Shown here: positions 19,504 to 27,834 of the stretch, in pieces | How the letters are laid out: every line of letters starts with the position of its first letter | Position numbering within the stretch: the stretch's first letter is position 1 | DNA from: Actinomycetota bacterium | GTDB taxonomy: Bacteria; Actinomycetota; Acidimicrobiia; Acidimicrobiales; Ilumatobacteraceae | Reading direction: 5' to 3' | Length of the DNA: 58,093 nt | Assembly (NCBI GenBank): GCA_030645495.1 | Contig: JAUSLV010000032.1 | Coordinates: 1 to 58,093, forward strand | The notes under the pieces: generated by a model | The model's database searches: none | Told to the model about the DNA's origin: nothing | The model's input: only the letters and a program-made list of their open reading frames with translations | Made by a program: the position numbers and the translations under genes

Positions 19504-21161
19504 CCCGCCGCCGAGGCCCTCGCCAGCACGACGATCGAGCGGGGGGCGACGGTGACCGTGGTGCCGAAGCCGCCATCGCCGTCGGCTGTTGTCAGCACGA
19601 CGCGCCAGTCGCCCGGTTGTTGCACCTCGAACGTCAGCGGTTCCCACCAGGCGTTCACCATCACGTACAGGTCGCCGGCACACCACGCGAGCGAGCGCGA
19701 GTCATGCGACTCGTCGAGCTCCGGCCCGACCCCGTGGAACACGAAGCCGGTGGGCGGATGCGCCCGTCGCAACCGGGCGAGCGCGCGCACGAACTCGGTG
19801 AGCTCGCTCCATTCGTGAGTGGTGGTCCACTCGACCCACGTGAGCGGACCATCCACGTCGTAGGGGTTGCCGTGGCCCTGCTGGCTGCGGCCGAACTCGT
19901 CGCCCATCACCCACATCGGCGTACCGGCCGACAGCAGCAGCACTGCAAAGAAGTTCTTCAGCTGTTGCCGGCGCAGTTCGGGGCCGCAGTCCCACGATCG
20001 GTGGTGATCGCTGGTGAAGGCCGTGAGGTCGTGCAGTGTGAGCCCATCGTGGGCGGTGACGAAGTTGAGGCTGGCGCCCGGGTGGCCGAACAGGTCGGGG
20101 CTACCTTGCACACGCTGGCGGATCGCGGGCACCAGCCCGGGTTCGCCGCGCAGGAAGCCACGCACATCGTCGCGGAAGCGGTCGTTCCACTGCAGCCAGT
20201 GGGCAGGCCACACGGGTGAGCCCACCTGGTACGAGCCCATGTCCCACGGCTCGGCAACGAGGGTGACCCCACGCCACGCGCCCCACTCGCTGATCATCCG
20301 CACCAACTCGCCACCATCGCGGGTGAGCAGCGACGCCAGGTCGAAGCGGAACCCGTCGATGCCCAGCCGGGCGAAACGGTCGAGCGCCTCCAGCACGAGG
20401 TGACGCACGTACGGGTTCGCAGGGTCGATGTCGTTGCCGCACCCACTGTCGTTGGTGTACCGGCCCAGTTCGTGGTGGCGGTACACGTGGGTGTCGTCGA
20501 GGCCGCGCAGACAGAGCGTGGGCATGCCGGCATCGCCCTCACCGGTGTGGTTGAACACCACGTCGAGCCACACGTGCATGCCGCGAGCGTGTGCGGCTTC
20601 CACCAGGTCGGCCAGCTCCTCGGCCGCACGCTCGGGCTCGTGGGCGTAGTCGCGATGCACGGCGCCCCACACCACCGGCATGTACCCCCAGTAGTTGCCA
20701 CGGCTGTCGAACGGGTGCAGCGGCATCAGCTCGATCACGTTCGCGCCCGTGGATGCCACATGGTCGAGGTGCTCGATGCACCCGCGCAACGTGCGCCCGA
20801 ACCCGCGCACGTGCAGCTCGTACACGACGGGTGGCGCGGCCAGCGCCGGCGCGGGCGGGAACACCGGCCAGGCCTCGCGAACCACGCTGCGCGGGCCTTC
20901 GGCGGTCCACTCGAGGTCGCGGCAGCTCGGGTCGAGCAGCGGAGGCCCACCATCGATCGAGAGCCAGTACTGATCGCCGCGCTCGGCCTGCACCTCAGCC
21001 AGCCACATCCCCGCTTCCTGTCGCGCCTGCACGCGCCGTTCTTCGTGGTGGGGGCCGCGACATGAACGCAGGATGAGGGTGACCGAGATGGCGTTCGGCG
21101 CGGGGACGGCAACGCGGATCGTCGTCAGGTGGGCAGACATCGGCTCCACTCTTTCATCCAC
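19500..21161 (-). CDS. GlgX-like GH13 glycogen debranching/isoamylase-type enzyme
   Basis: 553 residues from GTG 21161 (ATG 21140 is an alternative). A short N-terminal beta domain precedes the GH13 barrel. Conserved regions are VWLDVVFNHTGEG (I), GIDGFRFDLAS with the nucleophile Asp (II), TLVAEPWDMG with the acid/base Glu (III) and FVTAHDGLTL with the third Asp (IV). The pattern DSRGNYWGYMPV is typical of GlgX/isoamylase. At about 550 residues it is shorter than GlgX (about 700), mainly in the N-terminal domain. Likely an alpha-1,6 debranching enzyme; no other glycogen gene lies nearby. Confidence 0.87.
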   Translation of the reverse strand: MDERVEPMSAHLTTIRVAVPAPNAISVTLILRSCRGPHHEERRVQARQEAGMWLAEVQAERGDQYWLSIDGGPPLLDPSCRDLEWTAEGPRSVVREAWPVFPPAPALAAPPVVYELHVRGFGRTLRGCIEHLDHVASTGANVIELMPLHPFDSRGNYWGYMPVVWGAVHRDYAHEPERAAEELADLVEAAHARGMHVWLDVVFNHTGEGDAGMPTLCLRGLDDTHVYRHHELGRYTNDSGCGNDIDPANPYVRHLVLEALDRFARLGIDGFRFDLASLLTRDGGELVRMISEWGAWRGVTLVAEPWDMGSYQVGSPVWPAHWLQWNDRFRDDVRGFLRGEPGLVPAIRQRVQGSPDLFGHPGASLNFVTAHDGLTLHDLTAFTSDHHRSWDCGPELRRQQLKNFFAVLLLSAGTPMWVMGDEFGRSQQGHGNPYDVDGPLTWVEWTTTHEWSELTEFVRALARLRRAHPPTGFVFHGVGPELDESHDSRSLAWCAGDLYVMVNAWWEPLTFEVQQPGDWRVVLTTADGDGGFGTTVTVAPRSIVVLARASAAG

Positions 21162-21191
21162 AGGCCGACCTAGCCCCTACATTGGCGAGCG

Positions 21192-22115
21192 ATGTCCGTC
21201 TCGCCCTCCACCCCCGCCGACGTCGCGCACGCGCTCAGCCTGCACGGCTACATCCCCGACGAGGGCCTGGCCACGTCGGTGTTCCTCGCGATGACGCTTC
21301 GGCGGCCGCTGCTGTTGGAAGGCGAGGCCGGTGTCGGCAAGACCGAGGTGGCGAAGGTGCTCAGCCGCTGGACCGGCGGCGAGCTGATCCGCCTGCAGTG
21401 CTACGAAGGCATCGACGTGTCGCAAGCCGTGTACGACTGGGACTACAGCCGCCAGCTGCTGCACCTACGCGCGGCCGAGGCCACGGGCGAGTCGCAGGGC
21501 CTCACCACCGACGCGCTCGAGCAGCAGCTCTACCAGGAGAAGTTCCTGCTGAAGCGAGCACTGTTGCAGGCCATCGACCACGCCGGCGAGATCCCTCCCG
21601 TGCTGCTGATCGACGAGATCGACCGCGCCGACGACGAGTTCGAGGCGTACCTGCTGGAGGTGCTCTCCGAGTTCCAGATCACGGTGCCCGAGATCGGCCG
21701 CTTCAGCGCCGTGCGCCCACCGCTGGTGGTGCTCACCTCCAACCGCACCCGCGACGTGCACGACGCGCTGAAGCGCCGCTGCCTGTACCACTGGGTCGAA
21801 CACCCCGACTTCGAGCGCGAGGTGGCGATCGTGCGCCTGCGCGTGCCCCAGGCGCTCGACAGCCTGGCGCGCCAGGTGGCCGGCGCGGTCGAGGCGTTGC
21901 GTGAGCTGCACCTGTACAAGCCGCCGGGCGTCGCCGAGACGATCGACTGGGCGCAGGCACTCGCCGCGCTCGGCCGCAACGAACTCGACGAGTACGTGGT
22001 GCAAGCCACCCTGGGCACCGTGTTGAAGTACCGCGAGGATCAAGACCGCACACGCCAACACGGCATCCAGAACCTGGTTCAGCAAGCCCTCGCGCGGAGC
22101 CAAGCCAGCTCGTGA
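21192..22115 (+). CDS. coxD: MoxR-type AAA+ ATPase, CoxD-like
   Basis: 307 residues. Walker A is LLEGEAGVGKTEVAKVL (about 41-57), Walker B is PVLLIDEIDRADDEFEAYLLEVL and sensor 1 is VLTSNRTRDVHDALKRRC. The sequence CYEGIDVSQAVYDWDYSRQLL is characteristic of the CoxD branch. In Oligotropha-type systems CoxD is an ATPase/chaperone that with CoxE helps insert sulphur and copper into the Mo active site. Here it begins a coupled series coxD-coxE-xdhC-xdhC. TACATT (21178-21183) lies 8 nt before the ATG. Confidence 0.9.
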   Translation: MSVSPSTPADVAHALSLHGYIPDEGLATSVFLAMTLRRPLLLEGEAGVGKTEVAKVLSRWTGGELIRLQCYEGIDVSQAVYDWDYSRQLLHLRAAEATGESQGLTTDALEQQLYQEKFLLKRALLQAIDHAGEIPPVLLIDEIDRADDEFEAYLLEVLSEFQITVPEIGRFSAVRPPLVVLTSNRTRDVHDALKRRCLYHWVEHPDFEREVAIVRLRVPQALDSLARQVAGAVEALRELHLYKPPGVAETIDWAQALAALGRNELDEYVVQATLGTVLKYREDQDRTRQHGIQNLVQQALARSQASS

Positions 22116-23239
22116 CACCGGCCGAGCGGATGGCGGTGGCCTTTGCCCGCATCCTGCGCGGGGCCGGGCTGAAGGCACCCACTGGCAGCGTGATCGCGTT
22201 CGTCGACGCGCTCGGCAAGGTGGGCATGGAGGCCCGCTCGGCGGTGTACTGGGCAGGCCGGGCAACGCTGGTGCGCAACCCCGAGGACATTCCGGTGTAC
22301 GACCAGGCGTTCGACACGTTCTGGACCGACATGCGCGTGTTGCTGCCCGCGGTCACGAAGGAAGAGCTGCAGATCACGCTCGCGATCGACGACGACAACG
22401 ACGAGGGAGACGATGGCGGAGGCGACGGGGAGGCGAGCGACGAACCCACGCTCACCTTGCGCTTCTCCGCCACGGAGGTGCTGCGCCACAAGGACTTCGC
22501 CACCTACAGCGGCGACGAACTGCGCACTGCACAAGAGCTGATGACCCAGCTGCGCTTCATCGGCCCGCCGCGTCGATCGTTCCGCCACAGCCCACACCGC
22601 CACGGCCGGCGCCCCGACCTGCGGGCCACGATGCGCGCCTCACTGCGCGCCGGCGGCGAACCGATCACCCGCTGCTGGCGCGAGCCCGGCGACCGCCTGC
22701 GCCGGCTGGTGTTGCTGCTCGACATCTCCGGCTCGATGGAGCCGTACGCGCGAGCAATGTTGCGCTTCGTGCACGCCGCCGTGTCGGGCCGCCAACGGGT
22801 GGAGGCATTCGCGATCGGCACCCGCCTCACGCGCATGACCAAAGAGCTGCACAGCCGCGACCCCGACACCGCGCTGGCTCGTGCCGGCGAGCGGGTGCAC
22901 GACTGGAGCGGCGGCACGCGCATCGGTGAGTGCCTGCGCACGTTCAACGACCAGTGGGGTGTACGCGGCATGGCCCGCGGGGCGATCGTGGTGATCCTCA
23001 GCGACGGCTGGGACCGCGGCGACCCGGCGCAGTTGGCCGAGCAGATGCAGCGCCTGCAGCGGGTGAGCTACCAAGTGGTGTGGGTGAACCCGCTGAAGGT
23101 GACCCCTGGGTACGCGCCACTGGCCCGTGGCATGGCGGCCGCCCTACCCTACGTGGACAGTTTCGTGGAGGGGCACAGCATCGCGGCGATGCAAGAACTG
23201 GCCCGAGTGATCGCCGGAACAGGAGCACGAACCCGATGA
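22112..23239 (+). CDS. coxE: CoxE-like VWA-domain protein
   Basis: 375 residues. GTG 22112 overlaps the coxD stop (GTGA). The N-terminal 200 residues hold an acidic low-complexity stretch (DDDNDEGDDGGGDGEASDE, near 92-111). The VWA domain starts around residue 205 with the MIDAS motif LLLDISGSMEPYARAML, with further metal-site residues in GGTRIGECL and ILSDGWDRGD. CoxE works with the CoxD ATPase in maturing molybdenum hydroxylases. Cytoplasmic, with no signal peptide. Confidence 0.9.
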   Translation: MTPAERMAVAFARILRGAGLKAPTGSVIAFVDALGKVGMEARSAVYWAGRATLVRNPEDIPVYDQAFDTFWTDMRVLLPAVTKEELQITLAIDDDNDEGDDGGGDGEASDEPTLTLRFSATEVLRHKDFATYSGDELRTAQELMTQLRFIGPPRRSFRHSPHRHGRRPDLRATMRASLRAGGEPITRCWREPGDRLRRLVLLLDISGSMEPYARAMLRFVHAAVSGRQRVEAFAIGTRLTRMTKELHSRDPDTALARAGERVHDWSGGTRIGECLRTFNDQWGVRGMARGAIVVILSDGWDRGDPAQLAEQMQRLQRVSYQVVWVNPLKVTPGYAPLARGMAAALPYVDSFVEGHSIAAMQELARVIAGTGARTR

Positions 23240-23553
23240 GAGAACTGCTCGACGACATCGACCGCTGGCGGGCCGCCGGCTCGCGAGTCGCGATCGCACG
23301 CGTGGTCGACATCGAGGGCTCGGGCCCGCGCCTGCCCGGTGCGGCGATGGCCGTCAATGAGCAGGGCGAGGTGGCCGGCAGCGTCAGCGGTGGTTGCGTG
23401 GAGGGTGCCGTGGTGGGCGAGGCATTGGCGATCCTGCGCGGCGAAGAGCCGTCGCGAGTGGTGTCGTTCGGCTTCAGCGACGACGACGCGTTCGCCGTGG
23501 GACTCACGTGTGGCGGCATCATCCGGCTGTTCATCGAGCCGTTGGACTGGTGA
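23236..23553 (+). CDS. XdhC/CoxI N-terminal-domain protein (CoxF-like)
   Basis: 105 residues. ATG 23236 overlaps the coxE stop (ATGA). It is a complete stand-alone XdhC_CoxI domain: RVVDIEGSGPRLPGAAMAV, then VAGSVSGGCVEGAVVGEAL with the conserved Cys, and GLTCGGIIRLFIEPL. In XdhC this part handles the Mo cofactor before its sulphuration and insertion. The Rossmann half is missing here and supplied by the next gene, as in split coxF/coxI pairs. Confidence 0.88.
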   Translation: MRELLDDIDRWRAAGSRVAIARVVDIEGSGPRLPGAAMAVNEQGEVAGSVSGGCVEGAVVGEALAILRGEEPSRVVSFGFSDDDAFAVGLTCGGIIRLFIEPLDW

Positions 23554-24350
23554 CCATGTACCAAGACCTCGCCCGTCTCATCCGCGACGAGCAGCCCGTG
23601 GCGCTCGTCACCGTGATCGCCGGGCCGCACGTCGGCGGCAAGCTGCTCGTCACCGACAGCACCGTGCAGGGTTCGCTGGGCGAGCCAGAACTCGATCGCA
23701 TCGCGGCACGCGATGCGCTGGCCGAGCTGGAAGCCGGTCGTAGTGGCGTGCGCCATTACGGCCCCCACGGCGAGACCACCCCGGAAGACCTGCTCGGGTC
23801 GCCGGTGGTGAGCGTGTTCATCGAGAGTTGGGCACCACCGCCGCAGATGTGGATCTTCGGCGCGGTCGACTTCACCGCCGCGTTGGCGAAGGTGGCCAAG
23901 GTGCTGGGCTATCGCGTCACCGTGTGCGACGCCCGCGAAGTGTTCGCCACCCGTCGCCGCTTCCCGATGGCCGACGAGGTGATGGTCACGTGGCCCACAC
24001 CGGTGTTCGAGCAGCGCGGGCACACACTGCGCCAACGCGATGCGGTGTGCATCCTCACTCACGACCCCAAGTTCGACGTGCCGGCGGTGCAGGGCGCGTT
24101 GGCCACGAACGTGGGCTACATCGGGGTGATGGGCAGCCGCACGACCCACGCCACGCGGCTCGAGCGGCTGGCCGAAGTGGGCATCGATCGCCCCGAGCAA
24201 CTCGCACGACTGATGTCGCCGATCGGCCTCGATCTCGGTGCGCGCACACCCGAAGAGACGGCGATCTCGATCTGTGCGGAGATCATCGCCCGCCGTACCG
24301 GCAAGGCCACCGCGTCGCTACGCGACGGCAGTGGGCCGATCCACTCGTAA
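23550..24350 (+). CDS. XdhC family protein with Rossmann domain (CoxI-like)
   Basis: About 266 residues from GTG 23550, in a GTGA overlap; ATG 23556 is the alternative. The N-terminal half is a diverged XdhC_CoxI domain (PVALVTVIAGPHVGGKLLV) that lacks the SGGCVEG motif. The C-terminal half is an XdhC Rossmann domain: MWIFGAVDFTAALAKVAKVLGYRV (about 105-128), VCDAREVFATRRRFP, HDPKFDVPAVQGAL and YIGVMGSRTTHATR. Together with the previous protein it should bind and protect molybdopterin cofactor during maturation of a CO-dehydrogenase/xanthine-oxidase type enzyme. Its 3' end overlaps the convergent NlpC/P60 gene by 33 nt. Confidence 0.88.
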   Translation: MTMYQDLARLIRDEQPVALVTVIAGPHVGGKLLVTDSTVQGSLGEPELDRIAARDALAELEAGRSGVRHYGPHGETTPEDLLGSPVVSVFIESWAPPPQMWIFGAVDFTAALAKVAKVLGYRVTVCDAREVFATRRRFPMADEVMVTWPTPVFEQRGHTLRQRDAVCILTHDPKFDVPAVQGALATNVGYIGVMGSRTTHATRLERLAEVGIDRPEQLARLMSPIGLDLGARTPEETAISICAEIIARRTGKATASLRDGSGPIHS

Positions 24351-24998
24351 CGCTCCGACCATCGGCGCCGGGTTGCCGTATTTCACCCGCCCCACGCGGC
24401 GAGCGGGCAGCACGATCACCTCCACGGAACGCCCGGAGAACGGCGCGTGGATCATCGCCGGCCCCACGCCGAGGAACAGCATCACGTGGCCCGGGTAGTA
24501 CACCAGGTCGCCCGCTTGCGCGGTGTCGGCCGACAGCGGCGCGGCCTCGCGGATCTGGGTTTTGCTCTGGTGGAACAGCGCCACACCTGCCTGCTGCCAC
24601 GACCACGAGGTGAGGCCCGAGCAGTCGAACCCCTCGCCGGGCGTGCTGGCGTTCGTGCGGTACGGCGTGCCCAGTTGGGTGAATGCGGCCAGCAGCGCCA
24701 CCTGGTGCGGGCGGTCGGCCTGGCGCCATGCGGCACGCATCGCTGCGGGGTCGGCCTCGGTGCGAGCAGCGGCTTCGGTGGCGACCTGGTCGCGGAGCCG
24801 GCCGAACTCGCCGCGAGCGCCGGCCGCCAGCGCATCGAGCGCCGCGACGGCCGTGGCGGCCAGCGGGTCGTCGCCCGTCACGATCGAGTTCGCCGGCGGC
24901 GTGGTGGGCGCGGCCACCACCATCTCGGGGAGCGCGAGGCAACCCACAGCGAGTGCGGCGGCTGCGAAGCCAACCCGGGCACCTCGGCGAGCGCTCAT
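24318..24998 (-). CDS. NlpC/P60-family secreted peptidoglycan endopeptidase
   Basis: 226 residues with a signal peptide (about 1-30, ending VVAAP). The NlpC/P60 domain lies at 105-200: catalytic Cys126 in GFDCSGLTSWSW, His171 in GHVMLFLG and the third polar residue His184 in MIHAPF. The pattern QLGTPYRTNASTPGEGFDCSG is typical. It should cleave stem-peptide bonds in the cell wall. The preceding region 45-100 is short and helical with no obvious coiled coil. TAGGGT on this strand (25013-25008) lies 9 nt before the ATG. Confidence 0.9.
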   Translation of the reverse strand: MSARRGARVGFAAAALAVGCLALPEMVVAAPTTPPANSIVTGDDPLAATAVAALDALAAGARGEFGRLRDQVATEAAARTEADPAAMRAAWRQADRPHQVALLAAFTQLGTPYRTNASTPGEGFDCSGLTSWSWQQAGVALFHQSKTQIREAAPLSADTAQAGDLVYYPGHVMLFLGVGPAMIHAPFSGRSVEVIVLPARRVGRVKYGNPAPMVGALRVDRPTAVA

Positions 24999-25056
24999 GC
25001 GGCGGCCACCCTACCGTCATCGAATTGCAACATTCAACGAGGGGTACGCTCAGTCG

Positions 25057-25641
25057 GTGCCGTCGCCCGCCCCTGCGCCCCGAGTGGCCGCCCTGCTCGC
25101 TGCTGGTGGAGGCAGCAGGTTCGCCGGGCCGCAGCACAAGCTGTTGGCCGACCTGAACGGTGCGCCCGTGTGGCAGCGGTCGCTGGCCAACGTGCTGGCG
25201 GCAGGCTTCCAGCACGTGCTCGTGGTCACCGGGGCCGTCGAGCTCGACCTGCCGCCGGCGGTGATCCGCTGCCACAACCCCGAGTGGGCATCGGGCCAGG
25301 CGAGCTCGGTGCAGCTGGCCGTGGCCGCCGCGGCTCAGCTGGGTGCGACGGCGCTCACCATCGGCCTCGCCGACCAGCCGTTCGTGCCCGCCGACGCGTG
25401 GCGGGCGGTGGCCGAGGCGCCCAGCGAGTGCCGCATCGTGGTGTCGGTATACGACGACGCACCCGGCCCCAATCCGGTTCGGCTGGCCGCCGATGTCTGG
25501 CCGCTGCTGCCCGTCACCGGCGACGCAGGTGCCCGCGACCTGATCCGCGACCACCCGGCTTGGGTCTGCCGTGTCCACTCCGTAGGCTCAGCAGCTGATA
25601 TCGACACGCTGGAGGATCTCGCGCGATGGAGAAGTTGCTGA
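25057..25641 (+). CDS. MobA-like nucleotidyltransferase (molybdenum cofactor cytidylyltransferase type)
   Basis: 194 residues from GTG 25057, with TACGCT (25045-25050) 6 nt upstream. It begins VAALLAAGGGSRFAGPQHKLLADLNGAPV, the NTP-binding motif LAAGxSxRxGxxK of the MobA/MocA group, followed by LTIGLADQPFVPADAW and GPNPVRLAADVWPLL. MocA-type enzymes add CMP to molybdopterin for CO-dehydrogenase/xanthine-oxidase family enzymes, which suits the cox neighbours. The last Lys position is QHK, as usual in this group. The coxG start overlaps its end by 16 nt. Confidence 0.85.
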   Translation: MPSPAPAPRVAALLAAGGGSRFAGPQHKLLADLNGAPVWQRSLANVLAAGFQHVLVVTGAVELDLPPAVIRCHNPEWASGQASSVQLAVAAAAQLGATALTIGLADQPFVPADAWRAVAEAPSECRIVVSVYDDAPGPNPVRLAADVWPLLPVTGDAGARDLIRDHPAWVCRVHSVGSAADIDTLEDLARWRSC

Positions 25642-26276
25642 ACGAGTTCGTCGTCAACCGCCCGATCGAGCAGGCCTGGGCGGTGCTCACCGATCTCGAG
25701 CGCATCGCGCCGTGCCTGCCCGGCGCACAACTGCAGGAGATCGAGGGCGAGTTCTACCGCGGCGTCGTGAAGGTGAAGCTGGGCCCGATCTCCACGGCAT
25801 TCAAGGGCCAGGCGCAGTTCATGGAGCGCGATGATGCCGGCCACCGCGCCGTGCTGAAGGGCGAAGGTCGCGACACCGGCGGCAAGGGCAACGCCGATGC
25901 GCTGATCACCGCGGTGCTCGAAGCGCTCACCGACGACACCAGCAAGTGCACGGTCACCACCGACCTGCGGGTGACCGGCAAGGTGGCTCAGTTCGGTCGC
26001 GGCATCATGGGCGACGTCAGCGAGAAGCTGATGACCCAGTTCGCCAACAACCTCAACACGATGCTCGACAGCGACCAGCCCGCCGCCGCGCCCGCCGCCA
26101 CCGAGCCGACTGCGGCCGACGTCGGCGATGCGCCCACGGTGCGCACGATCCAGGGCCCGGCCGCCGAGCCGATCGAGCTCAGCGAGTTCGCCGGCGGTGC
26201 GGTGCTCAAGCGCCTACTGCCCCTCTTCGGTGGCCTCGTCATCCTGCTGATGGTGCTGCGCCGCTCGCGCAAGTGA
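25626..26276 (+). CDS. coxG: CoxG-like SRPBCC protein with C-terminal membrane anchor
   Basis: 216 residues. Residues 1-150 are the CoxG-type SRPBCC domain (NEFVVNRPIEQAWAVLTDLERIAPCLPGAQL, GVVKVKLGPISTAFKGQAQF, GKVAQFGRGIMGDVSEKLMTQFANNL). A Pro/Ala-rich linker follows, then one membrane helix (LLPLFGGLVILLMVL, about 196-211) with a basic RRSRK tail. In carboxydotrophs CoxG recruits CO dehydrogenase to the membrane. Here no coxMSL genes are visible, so the client enzyme must be elsewhere. DUF501 starts in its stop. Confidence 0.9.
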   Translation: MEKLLNEFVVNRPIEQAWAVLTDLERIAPCLPGAQLQEIEGEFYRGVVKVKLGPISTAFKGQAQFMERDDAGHRAVLKGEGRDTGGKGNADALITAVLEALTDDTSKCTVTTDLRVTGKVAQFGRGIMGDVSEKLMTQFANNLNTMLDSDQPAAAPAATEPTAADVGDAPTVRTIQGPAAEPIELSEFAGGAVLKRLLPLFGGLVILLMVLRRSRK

Positions 26277-26728
26277 CCATCCCGCCCACCGACGACACGG
26301 CGCGCGTCACGACGCTGCTGGGCCGCGCGCCGCAAGGCGAGTTCGAGGTGGTCGTTCGCGATGCCGCCGGTGATCCGGTGGTGCTGCGCAACCAGCCCCT
26401 GCTGCGCGACGGCACCCCGATGCCCACGCTGTACTGGCTGGCCGGCAAGGAGGCGCTACGCCGAGTCAGCACGCTCGAGGCACAGGGTGGCGTCCGCCGG
26501 GCCGAGGCCGAGATTCCGCCCGGCGAAGTGGCAGCAGCGCACGCTCGCTACGCCGCCGAACGCGATGCGCTGATCCCGCCCACGCACACTGGCCCGCGGC
26601 CGTTCGGCGGGGTGGCCGGCACCCGCGAGGGCATCAAGTGCCTGCACGCGCACTACGCGCACTTCCTGGCCGGCGGCGACGACGCGGTGGGCCGCTGGGT
26701 CGAGGCGCAGTTGGTGAACATCCCATGA
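26273..26728 (+). CDS. DUF501-family protein
   Basis: 151 residues from GTG 26273 (GTGA overlap with coxG). The family features are PTLYWLAGKEALRRVSTLEAQGGVRRAE and the GVAGTREGIKCLHAHYAHFLAGGDDAVG block with conserved Cys and His. Function unknown. In most actinobacteria this gene sits between the ftsB-like gene and ppx/gppA; here it is 13 kb away from ftsB and follows the cox accessory genes. Confidence 0.88.
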   Translation: MTIPPTDDTARVTTLLGRAPQGEFEVVVRDAAGDPVVLRNQPLLRDGTPMPTLYWLAGKEALRRVSTLEAQGGVRRAEAEIPPGEVAAAHARYAAERDALIPPTHTGPRPFGGVAGTREGIKCLHAHYAHFLAGGDDAVGRWVEAQLVNIP

Positions 26729-27204
26729 GCGTGATCCTCACCATCCACCTGGGCGAGCGCGACAGCACGTACTCGGCCGAGGGGCAGCAGTACGTGGTAC
26801 CCGTCGGTGCACACACGCTGACCGCGATGCTCACCACCGACCCGCCGCGGCCCGAAGACCTCACCAACGCCATCGGCCTGCTCGTCGACCACATCGCCGA
26901 CGACGTCGCTCGCGAAGTGTCCGCCGCCATTCTGGCCGACGTGGTGCAGCTCAGTGGCCCCGGGGTGGCGACGGTGGTGGCCGTGGAGGTGGGCGGCGAG
27001 GCCGTCGTGCCATTCACGCTCAGCCGCGAGGCTGCCGAAGAGGTGTTCCGCACGCTCGTCACCGAGGCCCTTCCCGATCGTGTGCGCAACCCCGGTCTGC
27101 CTGCGAACGAAGCCACCAGCGTGCTGGGCGTGTGCTGTGCCGTCGTGGCCGTGTTGCGCGCCCTGCAGTTGCGCGAACTGACCGTGGTGCAGGAGCAGCA
27201 CTGA
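26725..27204 (+). CDS. Half-length Ppx/GppA-like protein (C-terminal actin-like domain only)
   Basis: 159 residues from ATG 26725 in an ATGA overlap with DUF501. It begins TIHLGERDSTYSAEGQQY, which aligns by eye with the DIGGGSTE phosphate loop opening the second half of Ppx/GppA phosphatases. Next come VPVGAHTLTAMLTTDPPRPEDL (family: PxGAxRLTE..SDPPT..E), FTLSREAAEEVFRTL and NPGLPANEATSVLGVCCAVV (family: PGLPPxRADVIxxG). The N-terminal half is absent and the GGGST loop is degraded (LGERDST), so phosphatase activity is unlikely. The position after DUF501 is where full ppx usually lies. The assignment rests on motif comparison by eye. Confidence 0.55.
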   Translation: MSVILTIHLGERDSTYSAEGQQYVVPVGAHTLTAMLTTDPPRPEDLTNAIGLLVDHIADDVAREVSAAILADVVQLSGPGVATVVAVEVGGEAVVPFTLSREAAEEVFRTLVTEALPDRVRNPGLPANEATSVLGVCCAVVAVLRALQLRELTVVQEQH

Positions 27205-27833
27205 TGCGTGGTCGCGAGCATCCCTCCATGCCGTCCGGTGCGGCGATCCTGCTGTACGGCAAGCGGATCACGTTGCGCCCGCTCACCGGCAACGACTGGG
27301 AGCAGTGGGCCGAGGTGCGCGCGCGCAACGACGAGTGGCTGAAGCCGTGGGAGCCGATGCGCCCGGTCAACCTGCTCGACCCCACGCGCGACCGCGACGC
27401 GTTCGCCGCACGGTGTGCAGCGCGCGAGCGCGACCGGCAGATGGGCATCGGCTACGGATTCGGCCTGTTCGTCGGCGGGCACCTTGCCGGCGAGGTGAAC
27501 CTCAACGGCATCGTGCGCGGCGCGCAGCAGGGCGGCACGATCGGCTATTGGATCGACCAGGCCGAGGCCGGTCACCGGTACGTCGCCGAAGGTGTCGCGG
27601 TGGTGCTGCGCTTCGCGTTCGAGCAGTTGCACCTGCACCGTGTGGAGATCTGCATCGTGCCGCGCAACCACAACAGCCGACGGGTGATGGAGGTGTTGAA
27701 CATCCGCGAGGAGGGTGTCGCCCTGCGCTACCTGGAGATCAACGGCGCGTGGGAAGACCACGTGCGCTACGGCATCACCACCGAGGAGTGGTTGGCGCGA
27801 CAGACGGAGCTGACCGCCACCTGGCTGGGGTGA
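27204..27833 (+). CDS. GNAT acetyltransferase, RimJ/RimL-like
   Basis: 209 residues. ATG 27204 shares one base with the previous stop (TGATG). The RimJ/RimL pattern is LLYGKRITLRPLTGNDWEQW, GYGFGLFVGGHLAGEVNLNGI, IGYWIDQAEAGHRYVAEGVAVVLRFAFEQLHLHRVEI (acetyl-CoA-binding region with a diverged Q/RxxGxG/A) and NHNSRRVMEVLNIREEGVALRYLEINGAWEDHVRYGI. Probably acetylates a ribosomal protein N-terminus or another amine. Cytosolic. It closes the co-directional series that begins at 25057. Confidence 0.88.
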   Translation: MRGREHPSMPSGAAILLYGKRITLRPLTGNDWEQWAEVRARNDEWLKPWEPMRPVNLLDPTRDRDAFAARCAARERDRQMGIGYGFGLFVGGHLAGEVNLNGIVRGAQQGGTIGYWIDQAEAGHRYVAEGVAVVLRFAFEQLHLHRVEICIVPRNHNSRRVMEVLNIREEGVALRYLEINGAWEDHVRYGITTEEWLARQTELTATWLG

Positions 27834-27834
27834 G

